This document shows positions 1 to 10,173 of a stretch of 64,000 bases of DNA, one piece after another. Below the pieces are notes generated by a model. The model saw nothing but the letters and a program-made list of their open reading frames with translations, was not told where the DNA came from and made no database searches. Position 1 is the stretch's first letter. Each line of letters starts with the position of its first letter. The translations under genes were made by a program, and so were the position numbers. This stretch comes from Panax quinquefolius (taxonomy: Eukaryota > Streptophyta > Magnoliopsida > Apiales > Araliaceae): assembly GCA_020205615.1 (NCBI GenBank), contig CM035166.1, forward strand, positions 81,335,135 through 81,399,134. Direction: 5' to 3'.

Positions 1-790
1 CTGACAACATTCAAGGTATGCTATAGTTGTGGAAAGGAAGGACATATCGCTTCGAGATTATGCGATGGCGAAACCTAGTTCAATGAGGACGGTGACTCAA
101 AAATCGTCCCGAAAAAAGTCAAAGTCAACGATTAGGAAGAAGCGTTTGTTGTATTTGGTCATCATCGAGGAACCCAAGCGAGGTGATCACGGGTAAGCTA
201 TTTATAAATTCTTGCGAAGTTTATACCTTACTTGATCTGGTGCTACCCATTCATTTATCTCTCCTGCGCATGTGCTCAGCGTTTAAACTTGACTCAGAGA
301 AAATTAGACTTTGATCTATCTGTGGAAACTCCGTTAGGAGAAACTTTCATCACATCCACTTGTTTATAAATCTTGTTTGATTCAAGTTGGCACCATCACC
401 TTACTGTTGACCTTATCTCTTTAAAGATACTTGCTTTTGATGTGATTTTAGGGATTGATTGGTTAACTACTCATCATGCCAAAATTGATTGTTTTCGTAA
501 GGTTGTTAGTTTTCATATTCCTAACCAACTTTGTTATGCAATTCAAGCAACTAAACCATTAAAATCAATCACTATCATATCTAATCATAAAGCTATTCGT
601 TTATTAAAAAGCGGATGTCAAGCTTTCTTAGCCCATGTTATGGATTTGAATAAAGACACGTCAAATTTGAATAATATTCTGTTGTTGTTATTGACTTTCT
701 GGCGTATTTCACGAAGAACTTCCGGTCTACCCCCGAGCGTGAAGTTGAATTCTTTATTGATCTTGAACACGGTACAAGCCCATTTCTAAA
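1..790 (+). pseudogene. A1 gag zinc knuckle and aspartic protease remnant
   Basis: Positions 25-70 encode a nucleocapsid zinc knuckle of CCHC type (CYSCGKEGHIASRLC), but the last cysteine is one residue further from the histidine than in the standard CX2CX4HX4C. From about 180 the sequence matches the protease of the sister copies (VITGK..., then the active-site region near 230-275). The active-site motif DSGATHSF is still readable, but a missing base just before it puts it out of frame with the upstream part. The downstream part (373-790) contains ILAFDVILGIDWL, the conserved G-W segment of retroviral-type proteases. Non-functional. Confidence 0.85.
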
Positions 791-799
791 ACCCCATAT

Positions 800-1480
800 C
801 GAATGGCTCTATTGAACTTCGGGAATTAAAGGTCATCTACGAGAATTGTTGGACGTCCCTTTACATCTCCTCTAGGGTCTCCTTGGGGTGCTCTGTTTTA
901 TTTGTAAAAAAAAAGAGCGGGGTATGCGACTTTGTATTGACTATCGGAATTGAACCATGTCACCATCAAGAATAGGTATCCTCTACCTCGTATTGATGAC
1001 TTGTTTGACCCGATTGCAAGGGGCACAATTCTTTTCAATAATCGATCTTAGTTCTGGATATCATCAATTTGAAAATTAGAATCGAGGATATTCCAAAGAC
1101 GCCTTGAAACTTCGGTATGGGCATTATGAATTCTTAGTCATGTCTTTCGGACTAACTAATGCTCCTGCGACTTTCATGGATATGATGAACCGAGTGTTCA
1201 AGGAATATTTGGATCGATTCGTTGTTGTCTTTATTGATGACATCCTTATATATTCCAAAAGTCGTGAAGATCATGAGCACCATTTGAAGTTTGGTACTCG
1301 AAAGGCTTCGTGAAAACCAACTATATGCCAAATTGAAGAAATGCGAGTTACGGCTTGAGGTAAGTAGCATTTCTTGGGCATCAGTCTCAAAACATGGAGT
1401 ATCTGTTGATCCGTGAAGATTGAAGCAATACTGAAGTTAGAACAACCAAAAGTCGGTGGTGAAGTCGTAGTTTTTGGGCT
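800..1480 (+). pseudogene. A1 reverse transcriptase remnant
   Basis: Reverse transcriptase copies element RNA into cDNA inside the virus-like particle. The best preserved block (1104-1313) holds the gypsy palm motifs [17 protein letters not shown] and [11 protein letters not shown], the latter containing the catalytic DD pair (FIDD is the usual gypsy form of YxDD). The N-terminal fingers (840-1020: SPWG, a run of A around 905-912, then [12 protein letters not shown]) are split by frameshifts. After about 1313 the frame is lost again. By comparison with A2 and A3, several single-base losses break the domain. Confidence 0.9.
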
Positions 1481-2010
1481 TAAATGGTTATTATCGGAGA
1501 TTAAGTGGAAGGTTTTTCTCGAATCGCTACTCCATTAACTCATTAACTTTCGGAAGGATACAAAATTCGTTTGGAATGAAGAATGCGAGAAAAGTTTCCA
1601 AGAGCTTAAGAGGAGACTTATTTGGCTTTGTTCTAACAATACCATCTGGTTCGGATGGATTTGTTATCTCTGATGATGCTTGAGCAAAGGGTTAGGATGT
1701 GTTCTCATGCAACGTGGGAAAGTCATAGCCTATGCCTCGCGACAACTTAAAAGAGTATGAGAGGAATTATCCTACTCATGATCTAGAGTTAGCGGCCCGT
1801 CGTTTTCAGCGCTTAAAGATATGGAGGCACTATCTATATGGGGAGAAAGTGGAGATATATTCGGATCATAAAAGCCTTAAATATTTCTTCACTCAAAAAG
1901 AACTCAACATCTGGGCGCGGACGTTGGCTCGAGCTATTGAAGACTACGACCACACTATTCAATACCATCACAGTAAAGCGAGCGTGGTAGGGGCGCATTG
2001 AGTAGAAGAT
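1481..2010 (+). pseudogene. A1 RT connection and RNase H remnant
   Basis: The start carries the connection motif GYYRR. The RNase H domain begins near 1640 with TIPSGSDGFVISDDA, which holds conserved acidic residues. It is followed directly by an in-frame TGA at 1681-1683 that also occurs in A2 and A3. Positions 1732-2001 keep [15 protein letters not shown], the segment with the second catalytic acidic residue, plus [15 protein letters not shown] and [13 protein letters not shown]. The ending near 2000 (normally GDALSRR) is shifted. RNase H removes RNA from the RNA-DNA hybrid and leaves the PPT primer. Confidence 0.88.
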
Positions 2011-2039
2011 CATATGCGAGGAGCGAGTGTGATGATGTC

Positions 2040-3040
2040 AAGTATCGCGTAGAGCCAACTTTAATAGAAAAAGTTAAGGTTGCTCAAGCCACCAGGCAGG
2101 AGGTGATCGTATGAAGAAGAAAGTACAAGAAGGAGCTATTAGGGCGAGAATTGATGAAGAAGGAATACTTGAGTCCACTCTAGGCTTTGTGTTCCTAACG
2201 ACTCGATTTGAAGTACAAGATTATGATGGAGGCACACAATACACCATTTGCAATCCATCTGGAAGTACTAAAATGTATCGTGATCTTGACATACATTTTG
2301 GTGGAATAATATGAAGAGAGAGATTGCAAAGTTTATCTCGATGTGTTTAACTTGCCATCGTGTAAAGGCGAGCATCTAGTACCTAAGGGTCCGTTGCAAC
2401 CACTTGAGATTCCGGGAATGGAAGTGGGAACACATTACCATGGATTTAGTTCACGGGTCTTCCTACGGTTTCTCAAGGCATCAATGCTATTTGGGTTATT
2501 GTTGATAGATTAACCAAGTCAACTCATTTCTTGCCGATCGGAGACTTATTCCTTGAGCGTCTTGCTAGTATATGCGTAAATGAGATCGTGAGGTTGCATG
2601 GCATGCTGTATCCATAGTTTCGGATCGTGACCCAAGATTCACTTCAAGATTTTGGGTTAGCTTGCAAAAAAGCTATGGGCACAGTTTGCGATTTAGTTCG
2701 GCATACCATCCCCAAACGGACGGACAATCGAGAGGACTATTCAAACTCTTGAAGATCTATTAAGACTACGTGTCCTGAACTTCAAGGGTAGTTGGGATAA
2801 GTATTTACCATTGGTGGAATTCTCCTACAACAACAGCTTATTATCGCAAGTATAGGTGTGGCTCCATTGAAGCATTATATGGGCCGAAAATGTCGTTCTC
2901 CAATATGTTGGGATGAGGTGGGTGAAGCAACATTGTTGGGACCCGAGTTAGTCGCGATATGACTCTGAAAAGATCCAAATGATTCGGACAGCGTATACAA
3001 AAGCAGCACAAGATCGACAAAAGAGTTATCACGGATCTTC
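2040..3040 (+). pseudogene. A1 integrase remnant
   Basis: Integrase inserts the cDNA into the genome. The zinc-binding HHCC part lies near 2240-2370 (the C-x2-C pair reads CLTCHRVK). The catalytic core follows: the first Asp in TMDL near 2440, the second Asp in [10 protein letters not shown] near 2627, and the Glu region near 2730. In the Glu motif the sister sequence reads QSERTIQTL, but here a base is lost inside the codon group, so the third catalytic residue is out of frame. The C-terminal part (2760-3030) matches the SWD...LVEFSYNNSY region of A2 with several frameshifts. Confidence 0.88.
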
Positions 3041-3520
3041 ATCGAAAGGGCGTGGAATTTAATGTAGGGGATCATGTATTGTTGCGAGTTGCTCCATGGA
3101 AGGAGTTACAAGATTTGGGAAGAGAGGAAAGCTCGATCCACGATTTATTGGTCCATTTCAAATTCTTGACCGAAGTAGGAAATGTAGCCTATAGACTTGC
3201 GTTACCTCAGAGTATGTCTCGTGTTCATAATGTGTTTCACATATCTCATGCTTAAATAAATATGTGAAAGACCGAACCACGTTATTGAGTTAGAACCAGG
3301 ACGAGATAGCGAAGACTTAACGTGTGAGGAGGTACTGTCAAGATCTTGGATAGGAAGGAGCATGTCCCTCTGCAAAAAAGGTCATACCACAAGTTAAAGT
3401 TTTGTGGAGGAATCATGCTTTAGAGAAATGACACGGGAATTGGAAAGCGGAAATGAAAGCGAGGTATCCTCACCTTTTGAAACACCAGAATGCGTCGTCA
3501 ATTTTCGAGGACGAAATTTC
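3041..3520 (+). pseudogene. A1 integrase tail: GPY/F module and chromodomain remnant
   Basis: Positions 3052-3255 encode the GPY/F module (HVLLRVAPWK, then RFIGPF in another frame, then VAYRLALPQSMSRVHNVFHIS). From about 3300 the chromodomain-like tail is visible in pieces (EEV, ILDRKEH, VIPQVKVLW, then MTRELESGNESEVSS-like). In Tekay/Del chromoviruses this tail is thought to guide integration toward heterochromatin. The reading frame is broken at least twice. The domain stops just before the polypurine tract, the normal end of this family's polyprotein. Confidence 0.85.
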
Positions 3521-3534
3521 ATAAGGAGGGAGGT
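3521..3534 (+). other. A1 polypurine tract
   Basis: ATAAGGAGGGAGGT sits immediately before the TGTAAGACC start of the 3' LTR. This is the expected plus-strand primer site. Related purine runs occupy the same place in A2, A3 and A6. Confidence 0.9.
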
Positions 3535-4741
3535 TGTAAGACCGAAAATTTTTTAAATAAAAGGAATTTCCTTTATTTATTATTTTGAAATAGTAAGGGT
3601 TGATTTGATTAATGTGGATAGTTAAGGGTTAAATCATAAATATTTCAAAATAAACAAGTGGTTATAAAATATTCATTTTGTAGGAATATTCGTTTGGTCG
3701 TGGAATATTAAATGCATCGGGGAATATTAAATGCGACGGTAGCGACCATGTGTGGGCCCCATAACGTGAAGCGATTGGATGAAGAAAAGCGACAAATATA
3801 AGTTGGTTAAAAATAACGGCGTAGTTATTCTGAATTAAGGCTGTTGGAATACCCGGTGGTTAAAATCTGATGTCTGGCGTGGTTGCCGCGATGGCAGCAC
3901 ACCATTACATGCATGTTGTTGAATTATTGATCCTTACGTGAAAGGCACTACTCAATAATTTTCACGGTGAATTCTTGTTCAATATTTTATTTTATTGATT
4001 CAATAATTCTTTGCGTTGATATTTTATATTATTGTTGTTCAATAATTGTCAACGCACATTATCTCCATTATCGGATCAATAATTCATATTATTTGAATAA
4101 TATTATTAGATAGCATTATTGGCAATGTCTAGAAAGTTACATCGAGGAGAGGTTTGTCACCTAATTGCGCTTGATGAGGAGAAATCCTTATCGGAAAGCC
4201 CCCTCTTTCTGAGGAGCGGCTGGTTGTCATAATTGTGATTACATAATATTATTTGTGAATAATTAATTATTGATTCATATGATAAAGAAATATTTATTTT
4301 ATGTGGATATAAATGATGGATTTATTTATGTGGTTATAAATGAAGAAATTATTGTTGAGGTGTTTTATCGATTATTTTACAGTTGGAGGTATTAAAAATT
4401 AAATCGGGGTTTTGAGAGATATATTGCGGGGATTATAATTTTTAATCCGACCGTTGGATTAATAGTAATTTTGGATATGTTATACATATATAAGTTGAGT
4501 ATATATCTACAAATTTTGAACCGTTAAAAATGTACGAATGATTTGTTATGAATTTTAAGAGGTGTCGATTAGGAAATTAGGGTTATAATTGATTTTGGTG
4601 GAAAATTCTAGAATTGAGTGGGCCCCACTTGTGGTTGGTGAAGAAATGTGCTGAATTTTATTTCAAATGTGGTGGGTGGCAATAGTAGCGGTAAAAGCCA
4701 TCGGTGGCGAGTCAAGTCTGCCTTGGTAGGCTAACATTTTC

Positions 4742-4750
4742 TATAAATAG
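4742..4750 (+). promoter_or_regulatory. A1 LTR TATA box
   Basis: TATAAATAG followed by AGGG is a strong plant TATA element about 1.2 kb into the LTR. The same box stands at the matching place in the other TekA LTRs. Transcription would start some 30 bp downstream, which defines the U3/R boundary. Inferred from motif and position. Confidence 0.7.
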
Positions 4751-5021
4751 AGGGCTAAGTTAGAATTGAAAATCACACGAAACAAAGTTTTCTCTTTCTC
4801 TCTCTATATTATTGGCGTATTTTGTGAGTATTTAGATACTTTGAGAGTTCTTTATTAATACAAGTTTCATTCAAAGATCACTTGAGCCTTTCCTTAGAAA
4901 TCTTGATTCTTTGAGGTAAGGGATATTATTTGTTTCAGTAATGATATTATTTCTTGATATCATTATCTTTGAAATGTTGATCTGAAGTTTTTATCAAATT
5001 TGGAACTTTTTCATGTCGGGG

Positions 5022-5240
5022 TTACTATTCATGAGTTACTATTCACGAGTTACTATTCATGAGTTACTATTCACGAGTTACTATTCACGAGTACTATTCA
5101 TGAAGCGTGAAAATGTTTTTTTTGTGGAATTTCTATCTTTTGGTGTCGGATTTACTATTCATGTATACGGTACTATTCACGTATACGGCACTATTCACGT
5201 ATACGGCACTATTCACGTATACGGCACTATTCACCAAAAA
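5022..5240 (+). repeat. Short tandem repeats in the A1 LTR
   Basis: The first half repeats GAGTTACTATTCACGA-like units of about 15 bp. The second half repeats CACTATTCACGTATACGG-like units of 18 bp about four times. A related block occurs on the opposite strand in the A5 LTR at 63718-63795. The sites lie downstream of the TATA box, probably in transcribed R/U5. Confidence 0.85.
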
Positions 5241-5454
5241 AATAAAATTTCTTCTTTTTGTCCAAAACATCTATTTTGGATACTAGCTTTGATTGTATCC
5301 ATGTTTTGATCATTCTTGAATTTTACACCACTGTGATTATTTTTGGGGTATTGTTGGACATGGATAAAACAAAGTACGAATCCTTAATCCTTAATCCTTG
5401 TCATTTTGTTTCACTGGATTCGTTCTTTAAAAATATTTTTCATCATCCTCAGTC

Positions 5455-5720
5455 TTAAATGATGATATTATTGAATATCTTTGGCCTGTAGTGCAAAGAT
5501 GAATGATTTCGAAGAATATCTTTGGCACATGGTGCAAAGATGAGCAGTGTTGAGATGAACATGACCGAGTGATAATATCTTTGGCACATAGGTGCAAAGA
5601 TGAGCAGTGTTTAAATGAACATGACCAATGATGAATATCTTTGGCTGTAGTGCAAAGATGAATATTTGATTCGGATGTATATTGATTGTTATTACGAGGG
5701 ATAAAAGATGAGCGATGAAC
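5455..5720 (+). repeat. Minisatellite II in the A1 LTR
   Basis: About four diverged units of about 56 bp share AATATCTTTGGC, GTAGTGCAAAGATGA and ATGAACATGACC. It is the same repeat type as 9215-9480 in A2 and, greatly expanded, as 40049-40680 in A6. Confidence 0.8.
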
Positions 5721-6494
5721 TTTTAAATTCATACATAGAAGATAGTAGTTTGCATTCTCTACTTAACTCTTCTAATGAATTATTATTTCATTGCGAATAT
5801 TGATTGAAAATTTGTTGTCTATTGTATTCTATTAAATTTTTCCTGTTGAAGACTAACGATAATTTGTTGTATATTATCTTAGTCATAATATTCTTTCTTG
5901 AGCTAGTTGAGCTCACCCTTTTCCTTTTGTTCCATTCTTCTCGGGAGGCGAGAATATAGCGAAAATGCAGTCGGGGTATGGAATGAAGGTTTTAGAAAGG
6001 ATTGTTTAGTAGTCCTCACCATTTTGTAAAATAATGTATCAATAAATGTGATGAGGATTTATGTGAGTATAAATATTGTCTAGAAGATAATATTTGTATT
6101 TAAACTCACAGTTTTCTTGTTGTAATAATAAAGTTGTAGTTGTTTACATACCATGTATTGACAACTCGAATGGGTGATGTATACCTATTTTGGGGGCGTC
6201 ACATTATTCAAGACATACCAATGAGCCATTTGAATCTCCTTGAATCGGCATAGTTAAAAAGAAAACCACCTAATGATTTAACATTTTGAGAAAAGACAGA
6301 AAAGAGCATCTTTTCTAACTTTTCCATCGATGATTACTATCCTTTTTATTAAACTTGCTCTCACTTACGTGGTAAGTCACGAGGAACAAAATGTCAAACA
6401 TTCATCTGCGACATACCCTTCAGTAATTGATCCTTCTGGATGTGCTTTGTTCCTTACGTACTTTTTAAGCGTGCATAGATACCTTTAAAAAAAA

Positions 6495-6800
6495 TTACAA
6501 AATTAAGTATGACACAACTATAAAGTTCATAGATAACCAGAAATATATAGTTACATACCTTTCAATTGGATACATCCACGAATAGCATACAGGGCCTGTA
6601 AACATTGTTTCTTGTGGTAGATGAACAGCCAAGTGAACACAAATATCAATGAAGGCCAGTGGATAAATCCTCTCAATCTTGCATAAGATAATTATAATAT
6701 CCTTCTCCATTTTTCTTAAGTCATCCACTTTTAGTGTCCTACTACATAGATTTTTAAAGAATACACCCAACTCAGTTAATGTTGTTGCCACATCGTCATT
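6495..6800 (-). pseudogene. CACTA transposase DUF4218 fragment
   Basis: The minus-strand frame contains LAVHLPQETMFTGPV followed by YSWMYPIERY, the signature of DUF4218 in plant CACTA transposases (usual form LP.EA...GP...RWMYP.ER). It lies downstream of the TNP2 core fragment in the expected order, separated by a frameshift near 6800. The normal continuation after the WMYP motif is lost. Confidence 0.85.
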
Positions 6801-6826
6801 AAGATTTCCTCACACTCCAATAGGGA

Positions 6827-7172
6827 TTAATCGTTGTAAAAGAACATAGCAGACATACGTCTTGTATCCCGACATGCTATTATCATTTGTATTAACACAT
6901 CTAGCAATATTTGATGCATATCCGTCTGGGAATTTGACAGATCGTATAAAGGGCAAGAATTTGTCTCTCTCTTTTTTGGAAAAAAAAAGGCTGGTTGTCG
7001 CTTGTCAAACTTATCTCCCCGTGGTCTTAAGTGCAGCTCTTTACGTATATTCATATCCTCTAAATCTTGTCGAGCCTTGTAAGTGTCCTTATTTTTACCT
7101 TCAATCTTTAGTAATGTCCCAAGTATGTTATCACAAATATTCTTCTCGATGTGCATTACATCGAGCTTATGT
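6827..7172 (-). pseudogene. CACTA TNP2 transposase, central fragment
   Basis: The minus-strand translation reads RHKLDVMHIEKNICDNILG..., followed by DLEDMNIRKELHLRPRGDK. This is the highly conserved block of plant TNP2 transposases just after the catalytic core and just before DUF4218. There is no true start codon: the readable frame begins at the junction with the neighbouring LTR fragment. The frame ends near 6827, and the following DUF4218 part is in another frame. Confidence 0.85.
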
Positions 7173-7442
7173 CTGACCTTCAAGGCCAGCAGCCTTAGGA
7201 CTCCAGTTCTAAGAACTCTTCAAGGCCAGCAGCCGTGGTACGTCTCTAGTTCCCTAGGAACTCTTCAAGCCCAGCAGGCTTGGAACTTCATTTAGTCCCT
7301 CCGGACAAGGACCCCTCAGGACCTGACTTCTTCTTGTTGTTATTGTTGTTGGTGGTGGTGATGAGTTGCTAAAATGTCTTTAAACTTGATCTTTTGTACT
7401 TAGCAACTTGGTGTGGTCCTCTTTGCATTCTAATTTGAGACT
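7173..7442 (-). repeat. LTR fragment of element C
   Basis: This stretch matches 21165-21445 in the LTR of C. Both carry repeated AAGGCCAGCAGCCTTGG-type units, then GACAAGGACCCCTCAGG, then a CTTAGCA-containing tail. It has the same orientation as the large C LTR and ends where the truncated 5' LTR of A2 begins. It may be the remnant of the other LTR of the same C element, leaving A2 inside C. Strand is given by analogy with C. Confidence 0.75.
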
Positions 7443-8393
7443 GGAATATTCGTACAACGGCACAATCATTGGTGGACCCCACAACGGAATTATTGTCGGA
7501 TTGAGAAAATGACAAAAATACTTTATGAAAATAACAGCCGGAAGTTTTACTGTTAATCGTTGAAACACCCGGTGTTAAAAAATACGATACGCTGGCGTAG
7601 TTGCATAGTAGCACACGGTATTGATTATTGATGCTTACGTGAGAAGTCACTCAGTTTTGTTCAATTATTGTTACAGTAATTGCTGCATAGTATCTTATGT
7701 TATTTGATTCAATTATTGTCAATATTTTATAATCAATAATTGAGATGACAAAGTTATTAATATTATTATTTACAATATTAACGATGTCTAGAAGTTCACA
7801 TCAAGGAAAGGTTTGGTCACCTAATTGCGCATGAACGGTAAAAATCCTTATTGAAAGCCCCTCTTTCACGGGAACGACTGGTCGATTAATATTGTGAATT
7901 ATAATAATGATGATAAATGTTTTTAAAAATATTGAGGGATTTTATGAAGTATTTGATGTAAATTTTACTTATTATTTGGACCCCCACTTTCCCATTTTTA
8001 AAAAATTATCGGTAGAAGTTATCTCGATTTTTGTTTATATATATATGAATACATATATATATATAAGTATTATATATACATATATATATATATATATATT
8101 GTTGATGGAAGGTGGGTGGGGGGGGGAAATTAGGGTGGACGGGAGGAGTATTATTATGTATATTATATTATATATATATATATATAAGTTTGAAAAAAAT
8201 GGACAGAGGGAGTAAGATGAATTCACGGGTCTTCCACCTGTGATTTTTTTTTTCTTGCATATGTTATATATAATATATATATATATATATATTATATTTT
8301 ATTTAAAAGATTTTGCTTTAATTATGGACCATCCGATTAAAAGTAAATCAATCTGGACCGTTCATGAATTAGTTACTATGCAGTCCATTCTTC

Positions 8394-8400
8394 TATAAAT
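8394..8400 (+). promoter_or_regulatory. A2 5' LTR TATA box
   Basis: TATAAAT is followed by AGAAGC at the position conserved in the other TekA LTRs. The 3' LTR copy at 15528-15534 has changed to TATAAAA. Likely core promoter of the element; inferred. Confidence 0.7.
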
Positions 8401-8639
8401 AGAAGCTCATTCCTTCATAATTTCTTACGAATTCATTGAAACTCTAGAGACAGAGAAACTATAGAGAGAAAGAAGAAAAGTGTTCTGCTACTTCACTACT
8501 CATATATCCAGTACTCTTCTTCTTAATGTAAGGGGTATTATTTCTTTTGTATTCATGAAGAGAACTTCATTATTCCATTATTTATTATTCTATTGAATAA
8601 CTCAGATATCTGCTGACCCTACCTATACTTGGTGAAATT

Positions 8640-8945
8640 CTTACATTTATTTCATTCGTTATTATTACATTGGAATATCCTCACATCTGCAATGCGTTTT
8701 ACTGGGGACTGATTCCGCCTTTTATTATTACATTGGAATATCATATACATGCGTTTACTGTGGACTGATTCCGCCTTTATTATTCTGTTGGAATATCATG
8801 TATATGCGCGTTTCGCCCGAACTGATTCCGTCTTTTATTATTACATTGGAATATCACGTCATGCGTTTCTGCAGAACTCCGGTTCCGTTAATTATTATTT
8901 TATTGGAATAACCTGCCTGTGCGGTCTATCGCATGCTTGGTGATT
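8640..8945 (+). repeat. Minisatellite I in the A2 LTR
   Basis: About five units of 55-65 bp share TTATTATT...TTGGAATATC, ATGCG and CTGATTCCG. The same type lies in every TekA LTR just downstream of the AAGGGGTATTATTTC segment (for example 27800-28170 and 61160-61410 on the minus strand). The number of units differs between copies. Confidence 0.8.
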
Positions 8946-9214
8946 TCTTTTGTTATTCCATTCCTTATTATACTCACTTGGTTAAAGTTTTAACTACTAT
9001 ACTCCATGAAATTAGTGGAATATTCTTGATATTTGCGCTTCATCCAGTATCTTTTCATGCAAATATTCTTCTGAGCATTCTTGAATTTTACTCTACAAAG
9101 AAGTATCATGTTGACAATTTGGACGTTATTAGTTCCTGAATAAATAAATTCTTGAACTTGTTTTATTGAATTCTTATATCATTGTCATCATCCTCATGTT
9201 TATATTTTTGAAAG

Positions 9215-9480
9215 TCATCTGTGGCCTGTAGTGCATAGATGGACTTGGTATGATTATGACCAGGGATTATTCGGTGTAATCATGACCGTAATGTTATAAA
9301 TGATGTGATAAAAGTCATCAGTGGCTCGTAGTGCATTGATGGACCGTTGTTGGCATGATCATGACCATTGATGAACACATGAATGTTCTTGGCCCATAGT
9401 GCATGGATAATTTGTGGTCGTGATACTAAAGAATATCCTTGGCCGTAGTGAAGGGGTGATTCGATGATGTGGATTATTTT
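9215..9480 (+). repeat. Minisatellite II in the A2 LTR
   Basis: Diverged units of about 55-60 bp share GGCC(C)GTAGTGCATGGAT and ATCATGACC. The unit is the same family as in A1 (5455-5720) and in the expanded array of A6 (40049-40680). Confidence 0.78.
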
Positions 9481-9990
9481 TTAAGCTGAGTCTCAATGAT
9501 AAAAGTGATGAAAAACCTTTTAAATCACAAAAGATAGTAGATTTTATTCTCTACTTGACTCTTTTAATGGATTGCTTGTTCATTGCAGCTTAAACTTGAT
9601 GTTTGCTATATTGTATCGGTTTAACAACATTTAAGGCTAATGATAATTTATTACGCATTATCTTAGTCATAATATTTCTTCTTGGGCTTATTGAGCTCAC
9701 CTTTCTTTCACTTTGTTCTCCTCGGAAATGAGAACGTAGTTGGGACGAGTCGGGGAACGGAGTGATGGTCCGGATGATAGTATTAGCTAGTAATCCTCAC
9801 TATTCTGTTAAATAGTGTGACAATAAATGTAATGAGGACTCATTCTAAGAGTGGATATTGTCTAGAAGACAGTATTTGTATTTAAACTCACAGCTCTCTT
9901 GTTGTATAATTAAGATTGTATTTATATTCTGTACCATGTATTTGGCGACTCAGAATAGGTGATGTATACCTATTTTGGGGGCGTCACAGT

Positions 9991-10008
9991 TGGTATCAAA
10001 GCTTAGGG
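9991..10008 (+). other. A2 primer binding site
   Basis: TGGTATCAAAGCTTAGGG starts 2 bp after the LTR end. TGGTATCA-AGC is complementary to the 3' end of plant initiator tRNA-Met (usual form TGGTATCAGAGC), with a G-to-A difference shared by A3 and A5. It primes minus-strand cDNA synthesis. Confidence 0.9.
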
Positions 10009-10173
10009 ATATGATCCCTGGCTAAGATGTGAGACTAGAATTAGGAGGGCAGAGACGGGGAATTCCTTCGCTAGTATGACCTACTTAAATTTATTTGGTA
10101 TTTAATTGGTTGGTCAAAGTTTAGAGATAATATGTTACATGTCAATTAACCCTTTTTGTGGCAGTATCTGAAA

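Larger units (their letters stand above)
1..6203 (+). mobile_element. A1: Ty3/gypsy Tekay-type element, 3' part with 3' LTR
   Basis: This is the 3' half of a degenerate chromovirus retrotransposon. The window opens inside its nucleocapsid zinc knuckle and runs through protease, RT, RNase H, integrase and chromodomain remnants to a polypurine tract and a 2.67-kb 3' LTR. Domain order with integrase last and a C-terminal chromodomain identifies a Ty3/gypsy chromovirus. The GPY/F plus VKVLW chromodomain tail and the long LTR fit the Tekay/Del clade. All coding parts carry frameshifts and stops. The element abuts CACTA-type DNA at 6204, so it probably inserted into that transposon. The right flank after the LTR is TTATT; the left TSD lies outside the window. 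Confidence 0.93.
3535..6203 (+). repeat. A1 3' LTR (2669 bp)
   Basis: The LTR starts TGTAAGACC next to the PPT and ends TTTTGGGGGCGTCACA, so it has canonical TG...CA ends. The same end sequence borders the PBS in A2. It contains a TATA box at 4742, a block of short TACTATTCA-type tandem repeats (5022-5240) and a minisatellite with units of about 56 bp (5455-5720). The block near 4150-4220 is conserved in the other TekA LTRs. No gene is seen inside; short ORFs here are repeat-driven. Confidence 0.93.
6204..7172 (-). mobile_element. CACTA (En/Spm) transposon fragment
   Basis: This block between the A1 LTR and an LTR fragment of C carries two remnants of a CACTA-type TNP2 transposase on the minus strand. 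No CACTA terminal inverted repeat is visible at either edge, so only an internal slice remains. Positions 6204-6490 show no recognisable coding sequence. A1 probably inserted into this older transposon. The right boundary near 7172 is where similarity to the C LTR begins. Confidence 0.8.
7443..9988 (+). repeat. A2 5' LTR, left end truncated
   Basis: Similarity to the 3' LTR begins at GGAATATTCG and runs to TTTTGGGGGCGTCACA, directly followed by the PBS. The opening TGTAAGACC and about 180 more bases are absent. Compared with the 3' LTR it keeps a block of about 430 bp (7773-8200, with TA runs and a G-rich run near 8112-8127) that the 3' LTR has lost. It contains a TATA box and two minisatellites. 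Confidence 0.92.

Noticed and set aside
7907..8226. Frames rich in Ile and Tyr on both strands
   Set aside because: Translation of TA microsatellite in the A2 LTR.
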